Assembly: GCA_001557505.1 (NCBI GenBank) | Contig: LSAX01000012.1 | Coordinates: 1,240,001-1,304,000, forward strand | Length of the DNA: 64,000 nucleotides | Direction: 5' to 3' | Source of the DNA: Reticulascus tulasneorum | Taxonomy: Eukaryota > Ascomycota > Sordariomycetes > Glomerellales > Reticulascaceae | In this document: positions 13,301 through 25,521 of the stretch, piece by piece | How positions within the stretch are numbered: position 1 is the stretch's first letter | Layout of the letters: each line of letters begins with the position of its first letter | The notes under the pieces: generated by a model | The model's database searches: none | The model's input: only the letters and a program-made list of their open reading frames with translations | What the model was told of the DNA's origin: nothing | Position numbers and translations under genes: made by a program

Positions 13301-14087
13301 ATCCGAGACAGACTGTAGCATGGCATGTTCAGGTAACACAAGCCAGCAATGTGGCAACGGCAATCGACTAAGCGTGTACGGGATCAATCCTGTCCCGCCG
13401 CTCGCATTCAAGTCCTATGGTTGTTACAAGGATGCAACGACTGGTTCAGCATTGTCCGGTGCAACGACTGAATCCGCGAGTATGTCAATAAGCTTCTGCG
13501 CGGCGTTTTGCATCACAGAGCACACAAGTCTGTACTTCGCACTCTCAGAGGGCGGTCAGTGTACATGCGGCAATGACTCTCAGCTCGCCGCCGGCGCTGT
13601 CCCCGCCTTAGCAAGCGATTGCAACACGGCTTGCGCGGGTTTCCCTTCCGAAATCTGTGGTGGCACGAACCGCCTCAGCTTGTATGGGACGACGGGTAAC
13701 CCGCCTGGGCCTGGGGCGACGAACAACTACGCCTATCAGGGATGTTTCACCGAGGCCACGAATAGTCGTGCTCTTCATAGAGGTAAGTAATAGCGGCAAT
13801 AATGCGGTACCCAATCTCCTCACTCTTCAGATGACTAACAATTCCAAATCCTAGCGGCAACCGCTAACAATGGAATGACGGTGGAAACGTGTGGGGGGTA
13901 CTGTCTTGGGCTAGGATGGCTGATGTTTGGCCTTGAGTATACCGCCGAGTGCTTTTGCGGCGATGCCCTCCAGCCCGGGTCGGTTGCAGCGACCGAGGCC
14001 GACTGCAATATGCATTGTGGGGGCAACCCGACACAGTTCTGCGGAGGGCCAAGTCGGTTGAGTGTCTACGCTTGGTCAGTGCAATAG
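7312..14087 (+). CDS. Secreted GH55-like beta-helix / LysM / WSC multimodular protein
   Basis: Twelve exons: 7312-8070, 8121-8154, 8219-8394, 8447-8538, 8609-8704, 8760-8841, 8893-8960, 9053-9209, 9281-10046, 10128-11219, 11278-13782, 13855-14087; 2019 aa with phase kept at all eleven junctions. A signal peptide (1-29) is followed by a serine/threonine/asparagine-rich pro-region with many N-glycosylation sites. Two pectate-lyase-like repeats then start near 253 (DYGAKGNGIADDTAAI) and 616 (EHGAKGDGATDD), the pattern of GH55 exo-beta-1,3-glucanases. Three LysM modules (about 1187-1390) carry YTVLAGDTC and HTVAAGDTC. Six WSC modules fill about 1395-2019, with an acidic DP-repeat linker between WSC3 and WSC4. 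LysM binds chitin or related N-acetylglucosamine polymers; WSC modules are carbohydrate-binding. It probably acts in the wall or outside the cell on glucan and chitin. Catalytic competence of the GH55 part could not be judged here. Confidence 0.88.
13057..13103 (+). repeat. Short in-frame repeat coding an acidic Glu/Asp-Pro linker
   Basis: Degenerate 9-base units (GAx-GAx-CCx) repeat about five times inside the last large exon of the LysM/WSC gene. They encode alternating EDP and DDP triplets that separate WSC module 3 from module 4. Such arrays tend to vary in copy number, so linker length may differ between strains. Confidence 0.75.
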
Positions 14088-16003
14088 TGTATCTGTCTTG
14101 AAGATCTGGGGGTGATAGCTCGGCGACTTCGTAAGGGTTTAATCGGCATTGATGCTGTATCCGAGATTGCCGGGTTCGACGATCTGGCGCTCGGCCGTCT
14201 TGGGGATTTACCGAATACCTCGCACTCAGTATTGCATTGGCATTTCTCATTTTGCAATCCCATATCTAAGCGCAATGATAACACTTGGCTGTAGCCTATG
14301 GCCCCACAACTATTTGCCCATGTCCCATGGCAAGGTAGTTATCCTGTGTAGCCGCCGTCCTGGGAGTCACCTGCTTCGTAGTCTCGGTCGGCTCACGCTT
14401 TCGGTGTGGGGAACGAAGATCCTCTTAACCTTTTGCAAGGCATCCCGTTCGCGGCTTGGACACTTATTGCTCGTCTTTTGGACCTCCGTCTGCTAATTAG
14501 AACCAGACGAAGTGCAGCTCCGCACGGGCAGGGCCTTCGAGAACCGCCACTCCGCACAGCGCAGAAGCACATAACATGAATTTGTCACATTGATGTAATC
14601 TCATGAAAGACATGTTTACGTTACTTGGGTGCGGGCACGAAAGTAGGGATCCTCGCTCTCCCAGAGTCTGGAGTAAGCTGGTAAGGTAGTGGTAAGCAGA
14701 TGGTCGATCACGTGACCCGTCATCGCACCACAGCCAGTAAGAGTACGGACTCGCCGACGCTTCCAAACCAAACGGTGACGTGCCGAAGGATGCATGGAAT
14801 GGAAGGGGTTTCCCGGGTCCCAAAGAAGACCAGGGAATCTCACTGCAGCCTATTTGATGCGGGAGCCCAAGATACGAGACAGCTGAGTTGAATAGTTTGC
14901 TGCATCTTAACATAAGCTTGTTGTTCACCGGCATGAGCTGTGTATATTGCACTGCTCCTGCATTTCTTGCCCGACAGACTGCGTATTTACGTTGCTGGAA
15001 AGGCCCGAGGATAAACGAGCAGTCTCTCCACCCCGGGAGCAAAACGAGGGTTCTCTGACAAGGATGGTGTAGACGATGCAAGGATATCTGGCGGGGTAGA
15101 TACTAAGTAAGTCGCGAACTCGTCATCATAGCTGGCTTTTCAAACTCGTCTAGTGCAGGTCCCGAGCATCGATCAACAAGGGGAACCTCGTTTCAAAGCT
15201 TGAGGGCAGGAACCTGTCAGAACGATCACAGAGCAATCAACGATGATCGCACTAGAAGCACAGCCCTCCCGGAGAAGCACAGCCTCAAAGAGACGCGCAG
15301 CGGGAAGAGAGAGACAGCTGCATCCCGCCCACCCACACAAATCCCATGTTGCCGTCAATTGTTTGCGGGTATCGTACATAATAAGTACAGTAGGTGAAGT
15401 GTGGAGGGGTCTTCTCATGCTCACTGCATTGCATCAGTGCTATTTCGTACCTTCAGCGCGCGCTATGTCGGTGCGCAGCTAGCTAACTATTACCTTACCT
15501 TAGCTGATTACTACGTAGCACCGTTGATTGATGCCCATAAATCATTTCGTAAGCGTGGCCGATTATCTTTACGAGAAAGGCAAAATGCGCAAAGGGACTC
15601 GTTGATGAGGGCCTTGTTTAAAAACAAAGAATTTTCTTGTCGCTCTTTTTCCAAAATGACCTCTGTATTCTAGAGGCAAGAGTCTTTCTCCGGACCTGCT
15701 GCTACCCTATTGAAGATCGTGACGACGAAGTCCGCCCCCCGAGGCCGCCCAACCAGCCAGCCAAGCAACACCAACCGCCAAGCCTGTCGCATCCCAAATT
15801 GCTGTGGCGTCAGGTATTGTTGCAGGGCTGCCTGTGCTCAACTTGCGGGTCGTTTCTTGCGTCACTCATGACCCCCCCAGGCTAGTCGCTCGTCAAAACA
15901 TCGAGAACCAGCTGTTTCTTCACGAAACAAACAAAAAGCCCTACTCTAACCTCTCCAACAACCACCGACACACATCCCACAAATATTGTCATCACTGCGC
16001 GAC
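14088..16003. other. Intergenic, no gene seen
   Basis: It holds the 3' flank of the LysM/WSC gene and the promoter of the patatin-like gene. A 194-codon open frame on the minus strand (14497-15081) lacks recognisable domains and fungal codon bias. Nothing else could be supported. Confidence 0.5.
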
Positions 16004-18004
16004 ATGGATTTAAACGGGGTGAGGCGGAGGGACACCACAAAAGGCCCTCCCCTCCGCATCTTATCTCTAGGTAGGCGCTGCCGCACACAATACACTGGCG
16101 GGGGATGAAATGGTAGCTAACAGAGACTACAGATGGCGGAGGCGTCCGAGGTTACTCGATGCTCATCATCATCCAAGAAATTATGCACCGAACCTTTGTC
16201 GAATGCGAAGGACGAGCTCCACGACGAAATGAGATACCCAAGCCTTGCGACCACTTCGACCTAATTGTGGGAACCGGCACTGGCGGACTAATCGCCCTCA
16301 TGCTGGGTCGCCTGCGGCTAGACCTGGAGACGTGCAAGGAGCTGTACGTGAGGTTGACTCGGATAGTGTTCGAGACGGACAAAACAATTGCTGGCATCCC
16401 ATACCGATCCACTTTGTTCAAGGCCTCCAAATTGGAGGAGGCTATCAGGGAGGCTGTCCGCGAACACACCATAGTCGAGAAGGAAGGAAACGATGGGACC
16501 GAGACCGATATGGGCGGTCCCATGAGCGCTGCCGCCTTCTCCAGTGCGGCTGCCGGAGGCCCGAGGAGGCATCTGAGCAATGCAAGTGTTGTCAGCTTCA
16601 GCGCAAGGAGTCCCACGGCCCAGATGGCAAGACCCGCCCTCCACTCGCGATGGGGCCAGCCGAATGCCCGACTCTATGACTCCAGAGAGACGAGGACCAA
16701 GACGTGAGTTGTCCACCCTCTCGTGAACTTCGCCATCGGCAAACTGCTAACACCCGCCTAGTGCTGTTACCGCAATGTATAAAGGCACACCCAAAGGTGG
16801 CGCCCCTGCGGTCTTGCGGTCCTATGATTCCAGGAGAGAGCCAGCACCAGAATTCGATTGCAAGATTTGGGAAGCCGGAAGGGCGACGTGCGCCATTGGC
16901 CTGGCATTCAAGCCAATCCAGATTGGGCAGTCGATCTTCCACGATGATGGTTCCGGGTCGTTCAACCCATCGCCTGAAGCCCTTGACGAAGCAGTAGTGA
17001 ATGAGTGGCCTGGTAGAGAAGTTGGAGTGTTTATGAGTGTGGGGACAGGGAAACGTCCCAAGGGGAGCGACTCGAACCAACAGTTGTGGTATGAGGGCAT
17101 CTTGGGCGACTTTGCCGATGCACGGCGGAGACTGATTGCGAAGATCGAGGGCTGTGAGACGACGCATGAGAACATGAAGAAGGAGCTGCTTGCAAAGAGG
17201 AATGTTAGTATCGACAACTACTACCGCCTTAATGTTGAGATTGGGGTGGGGGAGTTTGGTATGAACGAATGGCATCGACTATCCGAAATCAGCACTGGGA
17301 CGCGAAGATACACGAGCAGAGAGGCTGAGCAGAAGATGATACAAGGGGCTGCTGCAAAACTTGCCAAAATCAACAGAACCCATCTCCGACTTGCTCGGTT
17401 ACCAGACATGCCCGAGCTACAGAAATCATCAGATTCGTCTGAACCGATCGCGTTCGAGTTGGCAGGGGACTTGCCTAGCTGGCCGGCCCACAACACTCCT
17501 CCGAGTCGCGCGTCCTACGAATCAGGACAACGAGACAGTCTAAACCTCCAGGCCGCCGCCGGTACTCCCTCGCCAAGGAGCTCAGGCGAACGGCTACATC
17601 CGTCACCAGGCAAGTCACTGACTCCACCTGCTGGCGCACCGCCCCGACCTCCACAGCCACCAGCTGCTCGAGTTGAGGACTCGGATCGGCTGGTGGTGAC
17701 AGCGCCGACGCCAGCGCAGTATCGAACCGCAGCAGGTTCGGATAAGATAGCCATTACGAGCGCGGATGAGCATCCCCGGCGGCAGAGAGAGCCAGCGAAC
17801 CAACAGCAGCAGCAACCGCCGCAGCAGCCGCAGCAGCCCCATCGCGTCCCACCTCCCCTACCGCCAAAGACACCGCTACCAGAGCACCAGGCGGCAGGGG
17901 GTCGTCGTCCCCCTCCTCCCACTGGTCCTGCTCCGCCCTATCCGATGGACGATGAGCCTCCACCAGTCAACATGGCGAGGAAGCCAGACTACCGCGGCAG
18001 GTAG
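16004..18004 (+). CDS. Patatin-like phospholipase family protein, Ser-to-Gly in the nucleophile elbow
   Basis: Three exons: 16004-16070, 16133-16703 and 16762-18004; 626 aa. The first intron interrupts the codon that opens the glycine-rich oxyanion motif, read as SLDGGGVRGYS around residues 21-31. The nucleophile elbow, GxSxG in active patatins, reads GTGTG at 69-73, so position 71 (codon 16276-16278) is Gly rather than Ser. A DDG sequence resembling the catalytic Asp motif is kept further on. From about 450 the protein is a low-complexity Pro/Gln/Ser tail. Active relatives hydrolyse acyl esters of phospholipids, whereas this member lacks the usual nucleophile and may be a pseudoenzyme with a binding or regulatory role. 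No signal peptide is seen, so it is probably cytosolic or membrane-associated. Family assignment is firm, activity is doubtful. Confidence 0.87.
17803..17850 (+). repeat. CAG/CCG-rich low-complexity tract coding Gln/Pro
   Basis: A run of CAG, CAA and CCG codons within the tail of the patatin-like gene gives alternating glutamine and proline blocks. It is a likely site of replication slippage and length variation, and lies outside the patatin domain. Confidence 0.7.
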
Positions 18005-20580
18005 GGGGAGTAGGTTTGGTTGGCTAGACACCGACCGGGAAGCAAGGGTGGACCTGAATCATGCACACTGCGAGCATGGTCAACTGCCGAAAACTCGTGT
18101 TCCAAAGACAAGGGGCACGGTGAGGGAATGGGATGGCGTTTCTTGGGGGCCAGCTTGGCCGTTGCGGCTTTTCAGCACGGATACCATTTATAGCATGTAA
18201 TGAGTCTTTTGTTCGAGAACACCTGATGTCTGTCCGCGAATCAAGGACTGAGAACGCCTTTTTACGATGAAACAAGACGCATGTGGACTGCCGTCTTCCT
18301 GGATTGGTATGCAAACTATCCATTTGGGCTAGAAGAGCCCGTTTCAAGTTTTGCTCTCTGTTTATGGCTTTCCTTTGTGGATAGTACAGTGAGTAACCAG
18401 TATATGGCTGACTTCAGCCCCCGCGGCGCCGACTGCGGCGTCGAAGGTTTTTGTTGGCAATTCAATGAGATATTTGAAAATGAACAGTAATTGAAGATTT
18501 GATTCGCACATAGCTTTAATTACTCTTAGATCTCTAGGCTTTGTTTTCATTAAAGATCTGGCCAAAGGTGTTGAGAAGAAGCCCAATGAATGAATCATGG
18601 ACGTGAATAAGCTCTGGGCTGTGCTGCGCTGTGCTGTGTGCTGAGTAGAGTAGTGGAGAGATACGTCACAAATGCAGGGCGGGCAATGATCACCAGGGAC
18701 GGGGCTACGTGTAGTGCTACTAACCGCTATTACCACCACTAATACAGATTAATTTACCACCTAACTACCGTACTAAACCACTAGCATAAGGCAGTTAGGC
18801 AGATTAGCGCGCTTAAAGCTTAATTGCAGTTCCTCTCGCCAAATTTCCACCTTTTCCCCATCACTTTCGTTTGGTAATGGTGTTCGGACGGACGGGGCTG
18901 AAATGTCGACCAGTCAACGGACCCGTTTCTCTCTCCTCAATCCGTGTTTCATTCAATGGCTGTGGCAGAGGAACCCTGCTGCCATTCAGCCGACTTACTG
19001 ATCCCGGCATGTCATTGGACCCCTCAGCGAGGCCACGGATCTAATGGTCATATCCTGCCTGGCTCCTTGCAGAATGGCGCATGCACCTAACGTCAGGTCA
19101 TTCTCAGCCCTGCCAGCTTTTGAGGTTCGTGGAATCTTGGGAGTCTGGGCTGCGAAGAAGGAAAGTCAGGAACAACCGAGACCGGTGCCATGATCCTGCC
19201 GTGGTTTCTGCATACATCTCATCCTATTTGGCCGAGGCGGCCGATTGCAACGTCGTCAGGGCCATGGCCCATCCTTCCCGACGGACAAGAACCGGCGAAA
19301 TTTGCTGCCCAAAATGACCAAAGTCGGCCAAGACTACGTATGTGCTGAAGGTACAATGTGACTGCATGACGCCAAACGGCGGATGGGCTGAACAGATAAC
19401 AGGCAGAACCGCGAGATCGTTATGACTCTTGGCGCTCTGCCAGTGGAAGCCAGCCGATATGACTACGCTACGGATAGTTCCGGTCCAGTGTCTTCGCAGG
19501 TAGCAAGCCCAGTGTTCGGAATGTGGCCAACTGTCGAAGATTCTGAGTTTGTGGTCAACCGGTGCTCAAGTTAGTGCATGTCAGGTCAAACCAGTCACTT
19601 CCGCGGACCATCCCCCTTGTGGGCATATTGTGTAATTCGGCGAACATAATGTGCCGTCACCAAGATCGCGAGTCTTCTGGTCGAATGCCACGCCATCATA
19701 CCCCCGGCCGGTCACACGTCTGCCTCCGGCTGGTTGGCTCGGTGTGCAACCACGACGGGAAATGTTCAGGTGTGCAATGGTGGCGATGATTCCAAAGAGA
19801 ACGCCAGAAAGCTTGATGGTGGGACACGGCCGTCAAGTGATTCTGTCAATGACTGGGTCCCAGGGCGGCTTGCTCATATCTGTCGCGACCGTTCATTCGT
19901 CAAGATACAGCCCCATCGCGTTTAAGCAGGACACGCCACATGAAAGCTTTCACCATCAACGAGCTTTGACGCGCCACAAAGGGAGCTAGGACGTGGCTAG
20001 CACAGCCTCGAACGAGAGACAGAGCTTCCTGCAAAACCCCGCTTGGAGCTTTTACGTCAAGCATGCACTCACTACAGGCAGCTCTCCGAGTGGTGGCCCT
20101 CAGCCCTCTGCCACTTTTACTAAAAATATGAAGACCGGTAGCAACGAAGTTTCAAGATATTATATCAACAGGCCAGAGCATCATGAATCATTCCTTTTCT
20201 TGTTTCAGCAGTGTTAACTCTTTCCGACCATCGAAAAGACCGCCGGTCGTGTCATTTATTTTCTCACCTGGGAACTTGGATAGAACCCCCCTACTTTCTT
20301 CATATATGCCAAGACGCCTTAACCTAAACTGTCGACTTCCCGCACCAACCCAGCGATCTTACTCCCAGCTTACCGGAAGTTCCCACATTGGCGTTGCTTA
20401 AGCGAAGACACGCTAAACCACATCGGCTTATATCCGAACACCTGCAGTCAAAGCCCTGACCACCTCCCAGCGCGGTGACGCTGGTGATCTTGAATCTTAT
20501 AAGTCAGCCTTATGGCCGGTTCTCTACCAGATTGGAGTCTCTCAGGGTGGAATAGGCGCATCCACCGCCGTTTTCATACT
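18005..20580. other. Intergenic, no gene seen
   Basis: About 2.6 kb with short open frames only. None has a domain, a splice partner or a convincing start. The right end holds the promoter of the Zn2Cys6 regulator. No tRNA or repeat was recognised. Confidence 0.5.
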
Positions 20581-23095
20581 ATGTCCGAAGGGTCGCAGCA
20601 ACGGGCTTCTCGCAACTTGCGTGCGGAAAGAGTGACAACATCGTGTGGTGAATGCAGGAGAAGAAAGCAGAAAGTCAGTACTCTTTGTTAGTCGTCAAGC
20701 TTCGCCTTATCTTGCCTGCGTGGAGGTTTTGTTGGCCAAACAGATGGCACAGGCTCTGCCACTCGTTGTCGATATTTACTTTATTTTTCGCATCTAGAAA
20801 CACGGTTGCTAAAGGTCAACTTAGTGCGATCAACGGCAGCCATGTGGGAACTGTTCCCGTCGGTTTCCCCAACCAGTTTGCGAGTACAAACTTGGAAAGT
20901 AAGTTGATAACACCCCTTCGGTGCTACAATATAACCAGCAAGCCCCGAATCTAACAAGTCAGAGAACGACGACCTAGTGCTCCGGGCGTATCTACTCTGC
21001 CAACCTTCACGGTAACACTTAGACCAGAACGTTTCCCCGATACCGATATACCTGGAACTCGCAACGCTCTTCTAGAAGAGCCGCGACCGCCATGGGCGAA
21101 ACGCCCCGGTGGTGAGGTGGTACGGTGGTCAGGGGTGGATATCACGACTACATACCCAAGTACCGGTGTCGGGTCGCCGAACACGTGGTGGAGCTCGCCA
21201 TGGACCGACCAGCCGGGAAGCATGGCGCCTGGAAATTTGCCACAGTGTGACAAAGACTGCAAGATCCACTCTGATGCCATACATGACGCCGTAAAACTAC
21301 TCCTGCATCACAGCAGTATTCCCAACAAGTACCTTAGTGAGACGGATTGGAATCCGTCGAACATCGATGAGTTCCTGGCTTATACCGAGCATGCGACTTC
21401 GCCAAACCCATGGCCCATTGGTGGAGCTGTTGCCGAGCTTCGCCATTTGCCCATGGCGCCTACGAGGCAGAACGGCGAGCTTTTGAGGATCTGTCAGCAA
21501 ACCTACCACTACGCACCATTTCCAGTCCTGAGTGTAGCTGACCTGCTACATACAGATCTGAAGCTGCTCTGCCGATTCAAAGCCTGCTTGGATGGCAACC
21601 CAGAACCGAACAATCCATTTGTTAAGCAATATGTGCCGTATGCTATCCAGGACCCTCTACTGTTGCAGATCGTCCTGTATACGTCCACGTGTTTTCTCAA
21701 TGAGACTGGCCACGTCCCCAGAACCTTGGTGATGGCGCACAAAGGCCAAGCAATCCGCATGCTCAACGAGCATCTCCGCTCTGATACCTCCCAGACCAGC
21801 GATGCCGCAATAGCGGGAGTCATCCAGCTAATTGTTGACGAATGGTACTGGGGGGAAACGCTGGATCTGAGGGCACATCTGAGAGGGCTGCGGGAAATGA
21901 TTAGAATTCGTGGCGGGTTCTCTCAGTTAGGAATGAGCGGCTTTTTAGCCAAGAATGCTATCGCGTGAGTCTCTCCCTGGATCATCCATGGATCCATTTT
22001 CAGGAGTACAGCTTCGGGTCTATTTTCTCATGCTCGAGATGTCCTTCGATACTAACAGGCCACAGTCATGACGTCTCGATCGCGCTTGCACACGAAATTA
22101 CCCCTTTCCTTCAAAACGGGCCTGAATTTGAGTTCTCCGACCTCATAGCCGTCCCATTCAGAATGGCGCATAATTCACCGTATGTTGGTGGATTGCCTTC
22201 TTTCGAAACTTGCGCGCAAGCTCTTGGCCTTCATCCCGCAACCGCGTCGATACTGGATGATATGCGTTTTCTCCTCAATACCGTGCTTTCCCTGCCTCCC
22301 GTTCCGACTCCCCAACAGCTGCAGAAAGTCAAATCCACATCTGAGTGGATGCATAACCGCATCCTGAACTTGAACCCGCTCTCAGGAGACTCCCGTCAAC
22401 AATCCCCAATTCCATCTTCGTTATCTCGGTTCGAATCTGGGCCATTTACGCATGGTGAGGGGAGCAGAAGGGGTAGCATGGCTCAGAGGAGAACAAGTGA
22501 GCCATCTTCAGGCACTGCCGAAGGTCGACGATCCTCCCAAGGAGTCAGACAATCTCCTGGCTCGTCTGAAAGTGAAACATTACTTGGTGACAATTCATCC
22601 CCCGAGCCGTCTGGCTCTCAGCTAGAAGCTCCTGGTACGCCACAACCCCCAGAAGTTAAACCAGATCCAATGTATCAGGTCGTTCGCATGGCTGCGTTGG
22701 TTTATAGTCGCGCGATAATGAATCGAACGCCCATCAGCAAGACGTGCACACCTTCCGAGTTCCTGCAGATCTGGACTACAACATGGCGCGTACCACTCAC
22801 GACGTGGAAATCGGCTGTTGGCATATTCAATTGGATCATGCTGGCTATCACGCCGTGCTGCCACAAGACACCACACGAGCGTTTTGTGAAAAGCATGCTC
22901 ATGATTTCAATACTCACACTTGGTATGGAGAATTGGAAAGTCTCGATGGACGCCGCCAAGGCTGGTCTGACACTACAGCATTGGCTGGGTGGTGAGCAAG
23001 AGACTGTGAAAAGGGAGGATAAAGAGAAAGGAGCTGGTCCGCAAGGTGGCGGCAAGGTCGTCTCCAAGCACGGTTATCACCAGCCGGACTGGTGA
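20581..23095 (+). CDS. Zn2Cys6 fungal transcription factor
   Basis: Four exons: 20581-20673, 20825-20898, 20963-21964 and 22066-23095; 732 aa. The zinc cluster lies at the N-terminus (about 24-53), with CGEC, RRRKQKC, PCGNC and a final Cys, spaced C-2-C-6-C-5-C-2-C-8-C. The first intron falls inside the cluster, after the second cysteine and basic stretch. It uses a weaker GTCAGT donor and is the longest here at 151 bases. The middle (about 160-430) has the helical pattern of the fungal-specific regulatory domain (PF11951-type), followed by a Ser/Pro/Gly-rich stretch and a second helical segment. It should bind CGG-type DNA sites in the nucleus. The target pathway cannot be told from sequence; the nearest neighbours are the patatin-like gene and a MATE transporter. 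Confidence 0.88.
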
Positions 23096-25521
23096 CAGTC
23101 TATTTTGCGAGTTTGAGCGTCGGAATATCCGATTGCGAGAGGCTTCAGGGTTTCAGTTTGGATGCGACACCGTTGGCACAAGGGTCAGCAAGGTACAGAC
23201 GGCCTGGTTGAGTGCCGCCAGATCTCGCAGGACTGGTCGGTTGTTTGGAGCTGGCAAATGCGCATTGGAGCGATTCGAAGCATCGGTTTACTAAGAAGAG
23301 ATACCACATCATCATGTCAGTCTATTATTGCTCATATCCGCTTACAACGTAGATTTGCCAGCCTGATATCGGGTCCGATATCATGCACATCAGTTGAAGG
23401 AACCCCCAAACTCCAAAGAAAGAGTGTCAGGGTTGGAGAACAGTCACAGGGGGCCTTCAATCTATTATTTAACGTGTACTTCCGATCTACCTGGTCGATG
23501 AAGCGGTCATGTCGCCGGTACATGACAGTGCCTCACAGCGCCAAGCACCTTCTTACAAAGTGAACCATATCCAAGTGAAGAGGCCAATTTCCATTGTCAT
23601 GCATCCACGTGGTGGTTGAAGGGGGAAGAAGTTGCATCGAGATGCCCCATCTCGTCTTCGATCGCGCACATACCCGACCTTCCAATCAGGACAGTTGCCG
23701 GTGTCCAAGTGTTCGGCTTCTGAGGCTTGTACTCTGGACTCTGGCTCACCGCTCGGGCCCGGGGGGTCCAATCTCGCCAGATGCCCAGGCTATTGCCAAT
23801 ATTCCCCCGGAAAGCTGTCGAGGCGAATGAGGATCAAGGATCCGGATTTAGAGTTTCTGGCGACGTACTTTGGGACTGGCATGCCTGTTCCAGTTCGGAG
23901 AAATTCCTCGCTTCCAATCGACATGTGTGCCGTGGCATGGGGGGGAGATCTATGGGGATGTCCAAGGTACGAGGGCGTGTCTTGGGGGCCCGGATAAGTC
24001 GAGTTATCAGGCACTGAGGTTGGCTTTCCCCAGCTTTGATGTCTTGTGTAACGTCTGTTTAATGATATCGTGCAGGTCTGACGAAGATCTGACGGAAATC
24101 TGACGGAAGGGCACAGATGTGTATACATTGTTCACGAACGAGACTACCTTCTGCGTCAATCTCATTTGTTGGTGTCTGATATGTAAGAGGCTGCCCGCAA
24201 GCTGCAGAGCTGAAGCAGCATAGAGGCAAGGAGGCTTGCCTTTTTTCCTCTACATACGTCGTGTGGTATCTTTTGCGCACTTTCAGTGACATCTCGAAAG
24301 ATCGAGATCGCCCAGGACAAATGTCTTTCATTTTTGGCTCGTTTTCCAATTCCCCCTTCCCACGCCTCTTCCACCATCTCTCACGGCTGCGCCAGTCCCA
24401 GGCGATTAAGCCTGATATTTTTTGTGTCTTAATTACGCTGATGTATGTATTTTGCCCTCCCCGATACCACGCAATATCGCAGTAGGCCCTTCACAATTCG
24501 TCCGTGTCCTTCTCGGATCCGCACGAGCCCAGTGTTCTGGAATTTCCCAACCGATCTCAATCGCCATCGACGAGAGCACGCGGCAAATCGGCGCAATCGG
24601 ACAATCGGAGGGCCGATCATGCCAGCAAACGAGATGAGGTAAGAGGAGGAGGAGGGCATGCGGAATCTGCTATCTTTCTCCTCTCTTCAGCTTAGCGTGG
24701 GTTTTTGTTCCCGAAAACCCCGCCTAGGGCCAAGTGGGCTCCGGGTCTGGCTGTCTCTTTCTGCTGGGCCCATTACTACGTATGTATTTGCCTATCCCAC
24801 GAACCCACCAAATCTGTCTAGCTATCTCTGCCCTTTTTCGCCGCTACGGGTGCTGCATCTCTTGACACATTCTTACTTGTTCGAGAAATCCGAGGGTCTT
24901 TGCCCGCAGCGCGCATGGACACAGCAAACGGCCGCCCGCCACAGCGAGCGACGAGCCATTCAGAAGCCTGAGAGGAACGCTTTGCGTGCGGGACTTGGGT
25001 GCCGGATGCGAAAAAGCTTATCGCTGTCCAATCTTGCGCCTTTTCTCGTCTGCACGCCACGCTGTGCGAGGGGTTGGAGGGGCACGCTGGCGCTCGTGGG
25101 GATGGACTCAATTGACCACTCGCCATGCGGCGATGGGGCCTGGGTAGCTTTTTTTAGCTATCTTGCTATCTCTTCCATTTACCTATCTGGCCGGCGGGGA
25201 AGAATTTGAGATGATGACGAGTTGGCCTAGGGCTGTCGTTTTCTGTTTCTTTTCTTGTGCGGATTGAAGAAGGGTCTCTTCTGCATCATCATCATCTTTC
25301 CCTGGTGTTTCATGGGCTGCCATTGGAGCTTCGTTACTCTTCAGATCGTGTCTTAGATGCGGTGCGACAATCTCGAACTCTACCTGACTCGTTCTGCTTG
25401 CTCGCCCTGCACTTCCCATTTTTGCCGTGCGTGAAATCCCCAGGCTTCTCAAGGAACCACCGGATCAAGCCGCCAATCAGAACCTACATGAACATCATTG
25501 TACCGCAAGCCCATCCCCAAC
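23096..25521. other. Intergenic, no gene seen
   Basis: About 2.4 kb. A pyrimidine-rich leader-like stretch (about 24640-25450) runs up to the MATE transporter start. A 183-codon plus frame in it (24658-25209) has no domain and poor codon bias. No other feature was found. Confidence 0.5.

Noticed and set aside
14497..15081. 194-codon minus-strand open frame
   Set aside because: No recognisable domain, biased composition and no splice partner; likely chance.
24658..25209. 183-codon plus-strand open frame before the MATE gene
   Set aside because: Lies in a pyrimidine-rich leader and reads as low-complexity Ser/Leu/Arg.
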